NCBI GenBank assembly: GCA_937914785.1
Contig: CALGIV010000096.1
Coordinates: 1-14,234 of the forward strand
DNA from: an uncultured Eubacteriaceae bacterium
GTDB lineage: Bacteria; Bacillota; Clostridia; Eubacteriales; UBA1433
Length of the DNA: 14,234 nt
Reading direction: 5' to 3'
This document shows, piece by piece, positions 6,236 to 13,007 of this stretch; within the stretch, counting starts at the first letter, position 1, and every line of letters starts with the position of its first letter. Made by a program: the position numbers and the translations under genes. Below the pieces are notes generated by a model. It had not been told where the DNA came from. It did no database searches and was given only the letters and a program-made list of their open reading frames with translations.

Positions 6236-6856
6236 ATGGTGAAAGAGAAATTTGCAGAAATTAAAGAGATCAAATATCCGGTCCTGATTTTTATCGGTTT
6301 AATGTTGCTCGGTGTAATTCTGGGTTCTTTTTGCGCTGTTTATCTGCCGCAGAACCAGCGGGATGTTTTGGAATCTTATGTATTGGACAATATCTACAGT
6401 GCAGATAAATATGACACGGCACAAATCGAGAGTAAGGAGCGTATCGGCCGATATTTTCTGAATGACTTAAAACTTTATGCAATTATGGCCGCATTGGCTT
6501 TTACGGTGGTAGCGCCGTATGGATGCGGTCTGGTTATCTTATATCAGGGGTTTACGATCGGCTTTACGTCGGCTTTGTTGCTGCAGCTGACGATGGCGAA
6601 AGGGATGTTGTTTATCCTGCTGGCGGTGATGCCGCAAAATGCAATTCGGATGGCGATCATCATGTTTCTGAGTATTTTCATCGTTAAATTCAGCAGTGTT
6701 CGCAAACAATCGACGCCGCAGGCATCGAAAGCGAATACGATGAAGTTGCTGACAATCGTCGCTATTTGCCTGATATTAAACCTGATCGTAAACTTTATTG
6801 AAGCGTATGTCACACCGGGGATCGTGACGGCATTAAAAGGTTATCTAATCCGTTAA
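6236..6856 (+). CDS. spoIIM: Stage II sporulation protein M
   Basis: Integral membrane protein of 206 residues. In Bacillus subtilis SpoIIM is part of the SpoIIDMP peptidoglycan-remodelling machine needed for engulfment of the forespore. Seen: about five hydrophobic segments (near 13-36, 78-95, 96-116, 120-150 and 168-190), with LLGVILGSFCAVYLP in the first, a 40-residue outer loop, and NFIEAYVTPG near the C-terminus, as in the family. Length is close to the B. subtilis protein. GGAGG at 6229-6233 is only two bases from the ATG at 6236 but five from the GTG at 6239, so translation may start one codon later. It follows nudF (terminator between) and precedes deoB, matching spore-former synteny. 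SpoIIM-like proteins also persist in some non-sporulating lineages, so the gene alone does not prove sporulation. Confidence 0.9.
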   Translation: MVKEKFAEIKEIKYPVLIFIGLMLLGVILGSFCAVYLPQNQRDVLESYVLDNIYSADKYDTAQIESKERIGRYFLNDLKLYAIMAALAFTVVAPYGCGLVILYQGFTIGFTSALLLQLTMAKGMLFILLAVMPQNAIRMAIIMFLSIFIVKFSSVRKQSTPQASKANTMKLLTIVAICLILNLIVNFIEAYVTPGIVTALKGYLIR

Positions 6857-6859
6857 AGC

Positions 6860-6888
6860 TTGCCGTCATTTTGAATAAACTATATAAT
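6860..6888 (+). promoter_or_regulatory. Promoter of deoB
   Basis: TTGCCG (6860-6865), 17-bp spacer and perfect TATAAT (6883-6888), ending 24 bases before the deoB ATG. Its presence means deoB need not depend on the spoIIM transcript, and it argues against the longer TTG start at 6871. Confidence 0.65.
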
Positions 6889-6912
6889 AAAACGACAGAG
6901 AGGGAGGCGGCG

Positions 6913-8073
6913 ATGAAAAGAGTTCTGTGGATTGTGCTGGATAGTCTGGGCATTGGTGAAATGCCGGATGCAGACAGATTTGGTGATAAAGGCAGTGATA
7001 CGCTGCGCCATATTGTCGAAGAGACCAAAATACGATTGCCTGATATGGAAGCATTGGGGCTTGCCAATATTGACGGCATCAATTATTTGCCAAGAGTGGA
7101 CAAACCGCGGGGGGCCTATGCGCGCGCCGGATTTTTAAGCGACGGCAAGGATACGATCACCGGGCATTGGGAAATGGCTGGCATCGTATTAGATGAGCCG
7201 TTTCAAACGTATCCAAATGGATTTGATGCCGAGATTATTACCGGTCTTGAGGAACAATGCGGACGTAAGGTAATTGGCAATAAAGCTGCTTCCGGCACAA
7301 AGATCATTGAGGAGTTGGGCGAGGAGCACAGCGCAACGGGCGCGATCATCGTCTATACATCCGCCGATAGTGTCTTTCAAATTGCCGCGCACGAGGATGT
7401 CGTGCCGCTTGATGAATTGTATCGCATTTGTGAGGCAGCACGCGCGATGCTCGTCGGTAAGCACAACGTGGCCAGAGTGATTGCCCGCCCCTTTGTCGGC
7501 CGCAGTGGGCAATATGTGCGGACGGCAAACCGGCGCGATTACGCGGTGAGTCCGCCGGAAAAAACAGTACTCGATATCCTTCAGGGCGGTGGCGCGGAAG
7601 TATGGGCTGTCGGTAAGATTGAAGATATATTCAATAAGCGCGGCATTGACCGGGCAGTGCATACGGCCGGTAATGATGACGGCATTGATAAAACACTGGA
7701 GTTTATGGCGCAGCCGGCGACAAAGCCGACATTGGTCTATACGAACCTGGTGGATTTTGACTCGAAATACCGCAACGATATTTATGGCTACGCGCAGGCA
7801 CTTGTCGATTTTGACAAAAGACTTGAGGAAATTCTTCGCTGTTTGCAGAAGGAAGATATCCTGATTCTATGCGCAGACCACGGTTGTGACCCAAAGACGC
7901 CCTCTTCCGACCATAGCCGCGAATACGTGCCAATCTTACTGTATGGTGCTGCCGTAAAACCGGTAAACCTCGGCACGCTTGACAGTATTGCGGATCTTGG
8001 CGCGACAGTTGTCGATTATCTCCTCGGCAGTTCGAGTACTTTTGGCCGCAGTTTTCTGAATCAACTAATATAA
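6913..8073 (+). CDS. deoB: Phosphopentomutase, lacking one conserved metal-binding His
   Basis: Interconverts (deoxy)ribose 1-phosphate and 5-phosphate, linking nucleoside salvage to pentose phosphates; alkaline-phosphatase superfamily with two Mn ions. Length is 386 residues, near normal. Conserved and present: Asp10 (VLDSLGIGEMPDA), Thr83 in DTITGHWE (the phosphorylated Thr), GNKAASGT, YTSADSVFQIAAHE, Asp283 in VDFD, Asp322-His323 in ADHGCDP, His334 in SSDHSRE. Odd: the family's DFDxxYGHRxD motif reads DFDSKYRND here, an in-frame loss of Gly-His at 7770/7771, removing the His that in characterised enzymes helps bind a manganese. The rest of the frame is well conserved, so the gene is not generally decayed. 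ATG 6913 with GGGAGG five bases upstream is preferred to TTG 6871. Activity is uncertain; family assignment is not. Confidence 0.95.
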   Translation: MKRVLWIVLDSLGIGEMPDADRFGDKGSDTLRHIVEETKIRLPDMEALGLANIDGINYLPRVDKPRGAYARAGFLSDGKDTITGHWEMAGIVLDEPFQTYPNGFDAEIITGLEEQCGRKVIGNKAASGTKIIEELGEEHSATGAIIVYTSADSVFQIAAHEDVVPLDELYRICEAARAMLVGKHNVARVIARPFVGRSGQYVRTANRRDYAVSPPEKTVLDILQGGGAEVWAVGKIEDIFNKRGIDRAVHTAGNDDGIDKTLEFMAQPATKPTLVYTNLVDFDSKYRNDIYGYAQALVDFDKRLEEILRCLQKEDILILCADHGCDPKTPSSDHSREYVPILLYGAAVKPVNLGTLDSIADLGATVVDYLLGSSSTFGRSFLNQLI

Positions 8074-8081
8074 CTTGTACG

Positions 8082-8110
8082 ACGGCGCTTAAAGCGCCGT
8101 TATTTGTATT
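8082..8110 (+). terminator. Rho-independent terminator after deoB
   Basis: Perfect 8-bp GC-rich stem ACGGCGCT/AGCGCCGT (8082-8089, 8093-8100) with a three-base loop, followed by TATTTGTATT. It insulates deoB from the tetR cassette. Confidence 0.8.
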
Positions 8111-8258
8111 AACATCTTAAAATTTTATATTTATATTTTTTAGCAGCCAATGCTTTCAGTTTTTAAAACTTTTGAAGTGCATATTGAGTTTAGCATACGA
8201 GTCAAAAACACTTTCTAAAATTACGGGTATTCAAATAAAATAATTTTTCATTTTTAAT

Positions 8259-8276
8259 ATAGACTTAGTGGTCTGT
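8259..8276. promoter_or_regulatory. Operator-like site O1 (over the -35)
   Basis: ATAGACT-N4-GGTCTGT. Half-sites and four-base spacing match the perfect palindrome at 8295-8312 apart from two mismatches. It covers the -35 hexamer of the tetR promoter, a position that would block RNA polymerase. Confidence 0.55.
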
Positions 8277-8288
8277 TTGTGTTATAAT
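8260..8288 (+). promoter_or_regulatory. Promoter of the tetR-MATE operon
   Basis: TAGACT (8260-8265, 4 of 6), 17-bp spacer, perfect TATAAT (8283-8288). Two matching dyads bracket the -10 element, so the promoter is probably autorepressed by the TetR protein encoded directly downstream. Confidence 0.7.
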
Positions 8289-8291
8289 AGT

Positions 8292-8315
8292 AAAACAGAC
8301 TGGAAAGTCTGTTTT
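8292..8315. promoter_or_regulatory. Operator-like site O2 (at the transcription start)
   Basis: Perfect inverted repeat AAAACAGACT-N4-AGTCTGTTTT immediately downstream of the -10. It is the typical size and place for a TetR-family operator. As an RNA hairpin followed by six T residues it could also act as an early terminator, but its half-sites recur at 8259-8276, which favours a protein-binding site. Confidence 0.7.
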
Positions 8316-8337
8316 TTATTGAAAGGAGGAATCGATA

Positions 8338-8952
8338 TTGAAGCGTGAAGATAAAAATCTGCAAAGCAAGCAAAAAATTATAAAAAACGCTGTACAGGAG
8401 TTTGCCGAGCGCGGCTATGGGCTCAGCTCTGTTAACGCGATTTGCAGTACCGGAAACATCTCCAAAGGCGTGATGTATCATCATTTTAAAGATAAAGATG
8501 AAATCTATCTGACCTGTATTCGAGAGTGCTTTGATGCGCTGAGCAGCTACCTGCGAATGCATCTTGAGAAAGAGAACGACGATAAATTACAGGCCTACTT
8601 TGATGCCCGGTATGTTTTTTTTGAGCAAAATCCGATGTACCAACGCCTGTTTTGTGATGCGGTCATCTCGCCTCCACAGCATTTGGCGGCGAAAATTGGG
8701 GTGATCAAAGAAGATTTTGATGCACTGAACCTTTCTGTGTTGACAGAGCTTTTAAGTGAGGTTCATTTACGCAAAGACGTTACAATGCAGCAAGCTATTG
8801 AAGTTTTCAGATTGTTTCAGGACTTTATCAATGCGCGTTATAAAATGATGCCTTACGATGAATTTGATATCAGAGAGCATGAGGAAATTTGCAGTCGCTC
8901 TTTAAATATTTTATTATACGGCGTAATTGAGAGGAGAGAAGAGAATGGGTAA
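8338..8952 (+). CDS. TetR/AcrR-family transcriptional repressor
   Basis: Homodimeric DNA-binding regulator of 204 residues. N-terminal HTH domain: KIIKNAVQEFAERGYGLSSV (14-32), then AICSTGNISKGVMYHHFKDKDEIY, the classical TetR recognition-helix region ending YxHFKxKxEIY. The remainder is the all-helical ligand-binding and dimer domain, as variable as usual in the family. The start is TTG at 8338, with AGGAGG eight bases upstream. It overlaps the MATE gene by eight bases (ATGGGTAA), so the two are translationally coupled. Two palindromes at its promoter suggest autoregulation and ligand-induced release. The natural inducer is probably a substrate of the pump and cannot be told from sequence. 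Confidence 0.93.
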   Translation: MKREDKNLQSKQKIIKNAVQEFAERGYGLSSVNAICSTGNISKGVMYHHFKDKDEIYLTCIRECFDALSSYLRMHLEKENDDKLQAYFDARYVFFEQNPMYQRLFCDAVISPPQHLAAKIGVIKEDFDALNLSVLTELLSEVHLRKDVTMQQAIEVFRLFQDFINARYKMMPYDEFDIREHEEICSRSLNILLYGVIERREENG

Positions 8953-10348
8953 AGAAGTTTCTGTCAATAGAGAATCATTGCTTGGCAGTGTGAAACCATC
9001 GAAAGCAATCGTGAAGCTGGCAATTCCGGCTACGGTCGCGCTGCTGGCTAAAGCGGTCTACAATATCGTGGATACTGCTTATATTGGGATGCTGAACAGT
9101 GAAGCGGCTTTGGCGGCTGTGGGTGTTACGCTTCCGTTGTTGTTGATCTTTGTGTCGATTGAAAATATTTTCGCAGCGGGGGCGGCGGTATTGGCCGGGC
9201 GGCAGCTCGGGGCAAATGATAAAGAAGGTGCAGACACGACGGTTTCTACCGTTATCGGTATTTCGGTTGTCATCGGAGCTTTGTTGTGTGTTTCCGGTAT
9301 GATTTTTATGGAACCATTGCTGCGTATGTTTGGCGCTTCCGAGGCAGTAATGCCTCAGGCAAAGGAGTATGCGTTCTGGATGTTTATCGCGGCGATTGCG
9401 AACATTCCGGCGCAGAGTTTGAACTGTGCTGCACGAGCGGAGTCCTCGGTGAAGATTACGACAGTTGCCGTTGTTACCGGTGCTGTGCTAAATATTATCC
9501 TTGACCCGATCTTTATGTTTAGCTGGGGGTTGGACCTCGGTGTCGCGGGTGCATCGATCGCAACCACGATCTCACAATTCGTCACCCTGGCGATTTTGTT
9601 ATGGTATTATCTCAGTGGGCGTTCTGTTATCAAGTTAAAATTGAAAGCTGTTCGCCCGACGAAAAGTTTTTTTAAAACGGTAATTGCAATCGGCGTGCCG
9701 AGCGCCATTATTCAAATTTGCCTTGCGGTAGCAACTTCGATGACCAATATGGCAGCGAAATCTTTACCGGACAGCGATTTGATTATTGCCGCCTATGGCG
9801 TGGTGCAGCGGTTGATTTTGATCGGCTGTTATCTTGTCATGGGCTTTATGCAAGGGTATCAACCGGTGGCGTCTTACGCTTTTGGCGCGAAAAACGAGGA
9901 GCGTTTTCACGATTCAGCGCGTTTTGCGATGAAGGCTTCACTGCTGTTGTCTGCAATTGTGGCTGTAATATATATCGTATTGTCAAAGCCGCTGATTCTG
10001 TTATTTAATCGCAATCCCGCCGTGGTCGAATATGGAGCCAAATTGCTGATTTCACAAGTGGCGCTTTATCCGGCGTTCGGGTTGTGTTATATGATGACGA
10101 TTACGTTCCAGACTATCGGCGCTTCTAAGTTTGGCGTGTTTCTCTCTGCAATTCGCCAAGGGATATTTTATCTCCCGTTTATTTTGATTTTACCGAAGTT
10201 TTTAGGAATCAGAGGCATTTATTTTGCGCAGCCTGCCGCAGATATATTGACGGTCGTCGTATGTTTGCTTTCCTATAAGGCGATGAAACGGATAGCGTCA
10301 GAAAATATGAATGAGACGGGTACTTTGAAAGAAAAAAGAGTGGGATAG
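8945..10348 (+). CDS. MATE-family multidrug/cation efflux transporter
   Basis: Inner-membrane antiporter of 467 residues that exports organic compounds using a sodium or proton gradient. About twelve hydrophobic segments arranged as two six-helix halves. Family motifs visible: IPATVALLAKAVYNIVDTAYIGML in the first helix region, ENIFAAGAAVLAGRQLGAN after the second, VLNIILDPIFMF before mid-protein, and in the second half VMGFMQGYQPVASYAFGAKN. The frame is open to 8927, but ATG 8945 has AGGAG eight bases upstream and is chosen. It sits in an operon with tetR and is closed by a strong terminator, so the pair forms a portable resistance-type cassette. It resembles the NorM/DinF-like 'MepA' group of Bacillota; the substrate is unknown. 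Confidence 0.94.
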   Translation: MGKEVSVNRESLLGSVKPSKAIVKLAIPATVALLAKAVYNIVDTAYIGMLNSEAALAAVGVTLPLLLIFVSIENIFAAGAAVLAGRQLGANDKEGADTTVSTVIGISVVIGALLCVSGMIFMEPLLRMFGASEAVMPQAKEYAFWMFIAAIANIPAQSLNCAARAESSVKITTVAVVTGAVLNIILDPIFMFSWGLDLGVAGASIATTISQFVTLAILLWYYLSGRSVIKLKLKAVRPTKSFFKTVIAIGVPSAIIQICLAVATSMTNMAAKSLPDSDLIIAAYGVVQRLILIGCYLVMGFMQGYQPVASYAFGAKNEERFHDSARFAMKASLLLSAIVAVIYIVLSKPLILLFNRNPAVVEYGAKLLISQVALYPAFGLCYMMTITFQTIGASKFGVFLSAIRQGIFYLPFILILPKFLGIRGIYFAQPAADILTVVVCLLSYKAMKRIASENMNETGTLKEKRVG

Positions 10349-10380
10349 CGAAGCATTTATGATAGTTAATAATGTTAAAA

Positions 10381-10413
10381 GATCGAAAACAAGTTGTTTT
10401 CGATCCTTTTTTA
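10381..10413. terminator. Strong, probably bidirectional terminator
   Basis: GATCGAAAAC (10381-10390) pairs perfectly with GTTTTCGATC (10396-10405), extended by two A-T pairs; CTTTTTTATTT follows on the plus strand. On the minus strand the same hairpin is followed by TTTTAA, 30 bases past the end of the broken gene, so it could close both. Confidence 0.85.
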
Positions 10414-10434
10414 TTTAAGTTTTTTTGTACTCTT

Positions 10435-10762
10435 TCAGGGTATTTCTTTGGGGTCATAATTAGATTTAAATGTTGTTGGTTGGATGTTGATTTCTGGATA
10501 GTAGATTGCTTTTGAAAGCAGAGCACTATTTATATATATCTTTAAGTTTTTAAAGTCAAGGCTTTAAAAATCGTCATTAAACTTACATTGCCGGTAAACG
10601 GCCATTTTATGATCGTGTTGAAGTGCTTATCTGTAATTGCCGCGAGTATTGTTTTCTCGTACAACTTTTCATCTATGTCGGCAGAAAAAGTGTGACTTTA
10701 ACGAATTTTAAAAGGGGTTCTTCTTCGATAACCTCGCAGTCTATCCCTTTTCTTTTCGGCAT
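10435..10762 (-). pseudogene. Broken small gene with two single-base frameshifts
   Basis: Minus strand. From ATG 10762 the frame reads MPKRKGIDCEVIEEEPLLKF-VKVT then hits TAG at 10673. A second frame continues without interruption (SADIDEKLYEKTILAAITDK, HFNTIIKWPFTGNVSLMTIF) to TAA at 10542; a third continues (KSLDFKNLKIYINSALLSKA, IYYPEINIQPTTFKSNYDP, KEIP) to TGA at 10435. Adding one base in the T5 run near 10685 and one in the TTTTTAAA run near 10567 restores a single frame of 109 codons plus stop. The three pieces abut, with protein-like composition, and a hairpin terminator follows. I do not recognise the family. Decay by homopolymer slippage, or two sequencing errors, would look the same; other genes in the window show no such breaks. 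It begins about 58 bases from, and divergent to, dacF. Confidence 0.5.
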
Positions 10763-10786
10763 AACCCTTTCAAAATAAGCATACTG
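10759..10786 (+). promoter_or_regulatory. Possible forespore-type (sigma-F/G-like) promoter of dacF
   Basis: GCATA (10759-10763), 16 bases, then CATACTG (10780-10786), about 33 bases before the dacF ATG. Forespore sigma factors of Bacillus use GCATA-like -35 and, for sigma-G, CATACTA-like -10 elements. No good sigma-A promoter is visible here. The match rests on short motifs recalled from Bacillus. Confidence 0.3.
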
Positions 10787-10819
10787 TTAAATAAGAAACA
10801 GGCTATAAGGAGAAATATT

Positions 10820-11974
10820 ATGAAGAAGAAACTCGTAGCAATAGGTTTGTTATTCATTTTTTTATGTACACTGGCGACCAGTGTGTCTGCAGCAGAAATG
10901 AATGTTGTCTCACCGAGCGCAGTGTTAATAGATGCGCAGTCGGGCAAAGTGCTTTACGGCAAAGAGGAGCACGCAGTGCGCGAGCCTGCCAGCGTCACAA
11001 AGGTGATGACGATGCTGCTCACATTAAAAGCGATTGAAGAAGGGCGCATCACAATGGAGGACGAGGTTTTGATCAGCAGTTATGCGGCCGGAATCGGTGG
11101 CACTCAGCTCTTCATTGAGGCCGGCGAGCGCCGTAAGGTTGAAGAATTGTTTTACGGTGTTGCAGTAGAGAGTGCCAACGATGCCGCAGTCGCCTTGGGG
11201 GAACATATCGGAGGCAGTAACGAGGCGTTTGTTGCGATGATGAACGAGGAAGCCCAGCGTTTGGGTGCGGTCAATACCACCTTTAAGAACGCGAACGGAC
11301 TGACAGAAAGCGGACATGTAACAACGGCGTATGATATTGCGTTGATGTCGATGGAACTCTGTCGATATGAAAATGTTTTTCAATACACCTCGACGTGGAT
11401 GGTCGATATCAATATCGGTAAAAACAACGATAAAACGCGCACGCTGGCCAATACCAACAAACTGTTAAAGACCGACAGCGCGATCGACGGACTGAAAACA
11501 GGCTATACGTCTTCTTCAATGTATTGCATCAGCGCGACGAAGAAACAGGGAGAGATGCGTTTGATTGCTGTGGTGATGGGGGCGCCTTCGATTGACGAGC
11601 GTTCCGGTGATGTGCTCGCATTGTTTAATTATGGCTTTGCAAACTTTGAGGGACGCTACCATGTGCGCGCAGGGCAGGAGTTTGGCGAAGTAAGCATCAG
11701 CAGGGGAGAAGTTAAAATGATCAAGGCGATCGCGGCAGAGGATATTTACGAAGTGGTTGCAAAGGGCGGCAGTGCAGAGGTGCAAATTGTGCCTGAATTA
11801 GAAAAAAATGTAAAAGTGCCGGTGGAGGCAGGGCAGAAAGTAGGCAGAGTCGTCGTGATGAGCGAAGGGCAGGAAGTTGGTGCATGTGATTTGATCGCGC
11901 AGGAAGGCACAGGTCGCGTCGGGTTCTTTAGCTATATTGGCCGCATAATCAGAAGCTATTTTTACATCGGTTAG
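10820..11974 (+). CDS. dacF: D-alanyl-D-alanine carboxypeptidase (DacF/PBP5 type)
   Basis: Low-molecular-weight penicillin-binding protein, 384 residues, trimming the terminal D-Ala from peptidoglycan pentapeptides outside the membrane. Signal peptide 1-25 (KKK, hydrophobic core, VSAAE). Serine-peptidase S11 motifs are all present: S58-V-T-K61, S118-A-N120, K226-T-G228. The C-terminal PBP5_C beta domain runs about 280-365, and the terminal FFSYIGRIIRSYFYIG is an amphipathic membrane anchor. ATG has AAGGAG eight bases upstream. In B. subtilis dacF is made in the forespore and sits after drm-pupG; here deoB is upstream but separated by a tetR-MATE cassette and a broken gene, and no spoIIA genes follow. 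The name dacF rather than dacA or dacB rests on this synteny. Confidence 0.9.
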   Translation: MKKKLVAIGLLFIFLCTLATSVSAAEMNVVSPSAVLIDAQSGKVLYGKEEHAVREPASVTKVMTMLLTLKAIEEGRITMEDEVLISSYAAGIGGTQLFIEAGERRKVEELFYGVAVESANDAAVALGEHIGGSNEAFVAMMNEEAQRLGAVNTTFKNANGLTESGHVTTAYDIALMSMELCRYENVFQYTSTWMVDINIGKNNDKTRTLANTNKLLKTDSAIDGLKTGYTSSSMYCISATKKQGEMRLIAVVMGAPSIDERSGDVLALFNYGFANFEGRYHVRAGQEFGEVSISRGEVKMIKAIAAEDIYEVVAKGGSAEVQIVPELEKNVKVPVEAGQKVGRVVVMSEGQEVGACDLIAQEGTGRVGFFSYIGRIIRSYFYIG

Positions 11975-12051
11975 AATAGTCTTTTTTGTAAGAGGAATTA
12001 TTCAAATATCTTTTTTGAATACCGATAATAAAGAAGTTTAATATCCTGCAT

Positions 12052-12101
12052 TGTATGGACTTTAATTTGTATTATCAAGAATGTGTATGGACAAAATTTG
12101 T
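12052..12101 (+). repeat. Imperfect direct repeat, 32-bp period, over the lipoprotein promoter
   Basis: TGTATGGAC at 12052-12060 recurs at 12084-12092, and each copy is followed by a similar AATTTGT (12064-12070 and 12095-12101). The second copy contains the -35 hexamer TGGACA. Spacing of three helical turns would put both copies on the same face of the DNA. Confidence 0.55.
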
Positions 12102-12117
12102 TGTCGTATAGTATAAT
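12088..12117 (+). promoter_or_regulatory. Promoter of the lipoprotein gene
   Basis: TGGACA (12088-12093, 5 of 6), 18-bp spacer, perfect TATAAT (12112-12117), 26 bases before the start codon. It shows that the gene is transcribed separately from dacF. Confidence 0.7.
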
Positions 12118-12143
12118 AAAGGCAAATAATTTGGAGGTATATG

Positions 12144-12905
12144 ATGAAAAAAGTACTGACGTTCGTATTGATTTTATTGACAGCATTTAGTCTGGTGGCT
12201 TGTGGAGGAAGTGCGGAGCCGACTGCAAAAGAGGTTTATAATACATATCTGCAAAAGGCCGGTACGATTGATGCAATGGATGTGGATGTAGATATGCAGA
12301 TGAAAATGATGATGGGCACAGAGACGATGGAAGCGCAGGCATTGATAAATATGAAGGTGGCTAACACACAGTCTGTGGAAGATGCCCTCATGCAGGCGAC
12401 GATGACGATCAAGCAAAGCGGTATGAGTATAGAGATGGGCATGTATTATGCCGATGGTTGGGGATATGTTGATGTGTTGGGAATGAAAGTAAAGCAGCAA
12501 ACTCCCATGGAAAAATTTGCAACACAATTTGACGGCATGCAGATTGAAGAGATGGTTGAGCCGGATTGGCTGGAAAGCGCTGTTGTAACAAAGAATCAGG
12601 ATGGCTCTTATACAATGGAGATCAAGATGGAAGGCGAAGCATTTTTAGATTATTATGAGATGCTGATGAGTGGCATAGAGGATGTAGATGTAGCAGGGGT
12701 TACTTTTAACGATGCGACGCTGACATTGGTTTTTGATAAAGAATATTATCCGGTATCTGCCGAGGCGAAGACGGGGGCGGCTATGGAAGTAGAAGGCAGC
12801 GTCGTGGATATTGAAATTGGCATATCGATGAAATACAATGCGTTTGGGGACGATGTCGTTATAACGCCGCCGGCACTGGATGAATATGTAGAAGCAAACT
12901 TATAA
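12144..12905 (+). CDS. Methionine-rich lipoprotein (DUF6612/LolA-like fold suspected)
   Basis: Secreted lipoprotein of 253 residues, function unknown. The N-terminus has a lipoprotein signal: KK, hydrophobic core, lipobox LVAC with Cys20, followed by GGS. The mature part is acidic, predicted mostly beta, with alternating Met/polar stretches such as MDVDVDMQMKMMMG, and about 23 Met in 234 residues, roughly 10 percent, several times the usual share. The overall pattern (YADGWGYVDVLGMKVK..., PALDEYVEANL end) recalls DUF6612 and LppX/LolA-like lipid-binding lipoproteins, but this is by impression only. Two adjacent ATG codons exist (12141, 12144); GGAGG at 12133-12137 is six bases from the second, which is chosen. 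Own promoter with a direct repeat and a strong terminator, so it is a single-gene unit. Confidence 0.85.
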   Translation: MKKVLTFVLILLTAFSLVACGGSAEPTAKEVYNTYLQKAGTIDAMDVDVDMQMKMMMGTETMEAQALINMKVANTQSVEDALMQATMTIKQSGMSIEMGMYYADGWGYVDVLGMKVKQQTPMEKFATQFDGMQIEEMVEPDWLESAVVTKNQDGSYTMEIKMEGEAFLDYYEMLMSGIEDVDVAGVTFNDATLTLVFDKEYYPVSAEAKTGAAMEVEGSVVDIEIGISMKYNAFGDDVVITPPALDEYVEANL

Positions 12906-12931
12906 AGCTAAAAGGTATTTCGGTAATAAAT

Positions 12932-12957
12932 AAAACGCGGGAGTTCCCGCGTTTTTA
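12932..12957. terminator. Strong bidirectional terminator
   Basis: AAAACGCGGGA (12932-12942) and TCCCGCGTTTT (12945-12955) form a perfect 11-bp stem with a two-base centre, flanked by T runs on both strands. It serves the lipoprotein gene (+) and the convergent LiaF-like gene (-). Confidence 0.88.
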
Positions 12958-13007
12958 TCATGTTGTTTTTAAAGCTCGTTCATATTCGCAAAAGTGTGCT
13001 TGATCGA

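Noticed and set aside
7189..7662. Open frame of 157 codons on the minus strand
   Set aside because: It is antisense to well-conserved deoB blocks (GNKAASGT, ADSVFQIAAHE) and is a by-product of their codon use.
8110..8258. Possible second relic on the minus strand in the deoB-tetR gap (fragments such as SYAKLNMHFKSFK and LKALAAKKYKYKIL)
   Set aside because: Joining them needs at least two frameshifts in low-complexity AT-rich sequence, and the fragments are short, without a start or terminator. The chance of coincidence is too high.
11999..12021. Hairpin TATTCAAA/TTTGAATA as a terminator for dacF
   Set aside because: The stem is nearly all A/T and is not followed by a T run on the plus strand.
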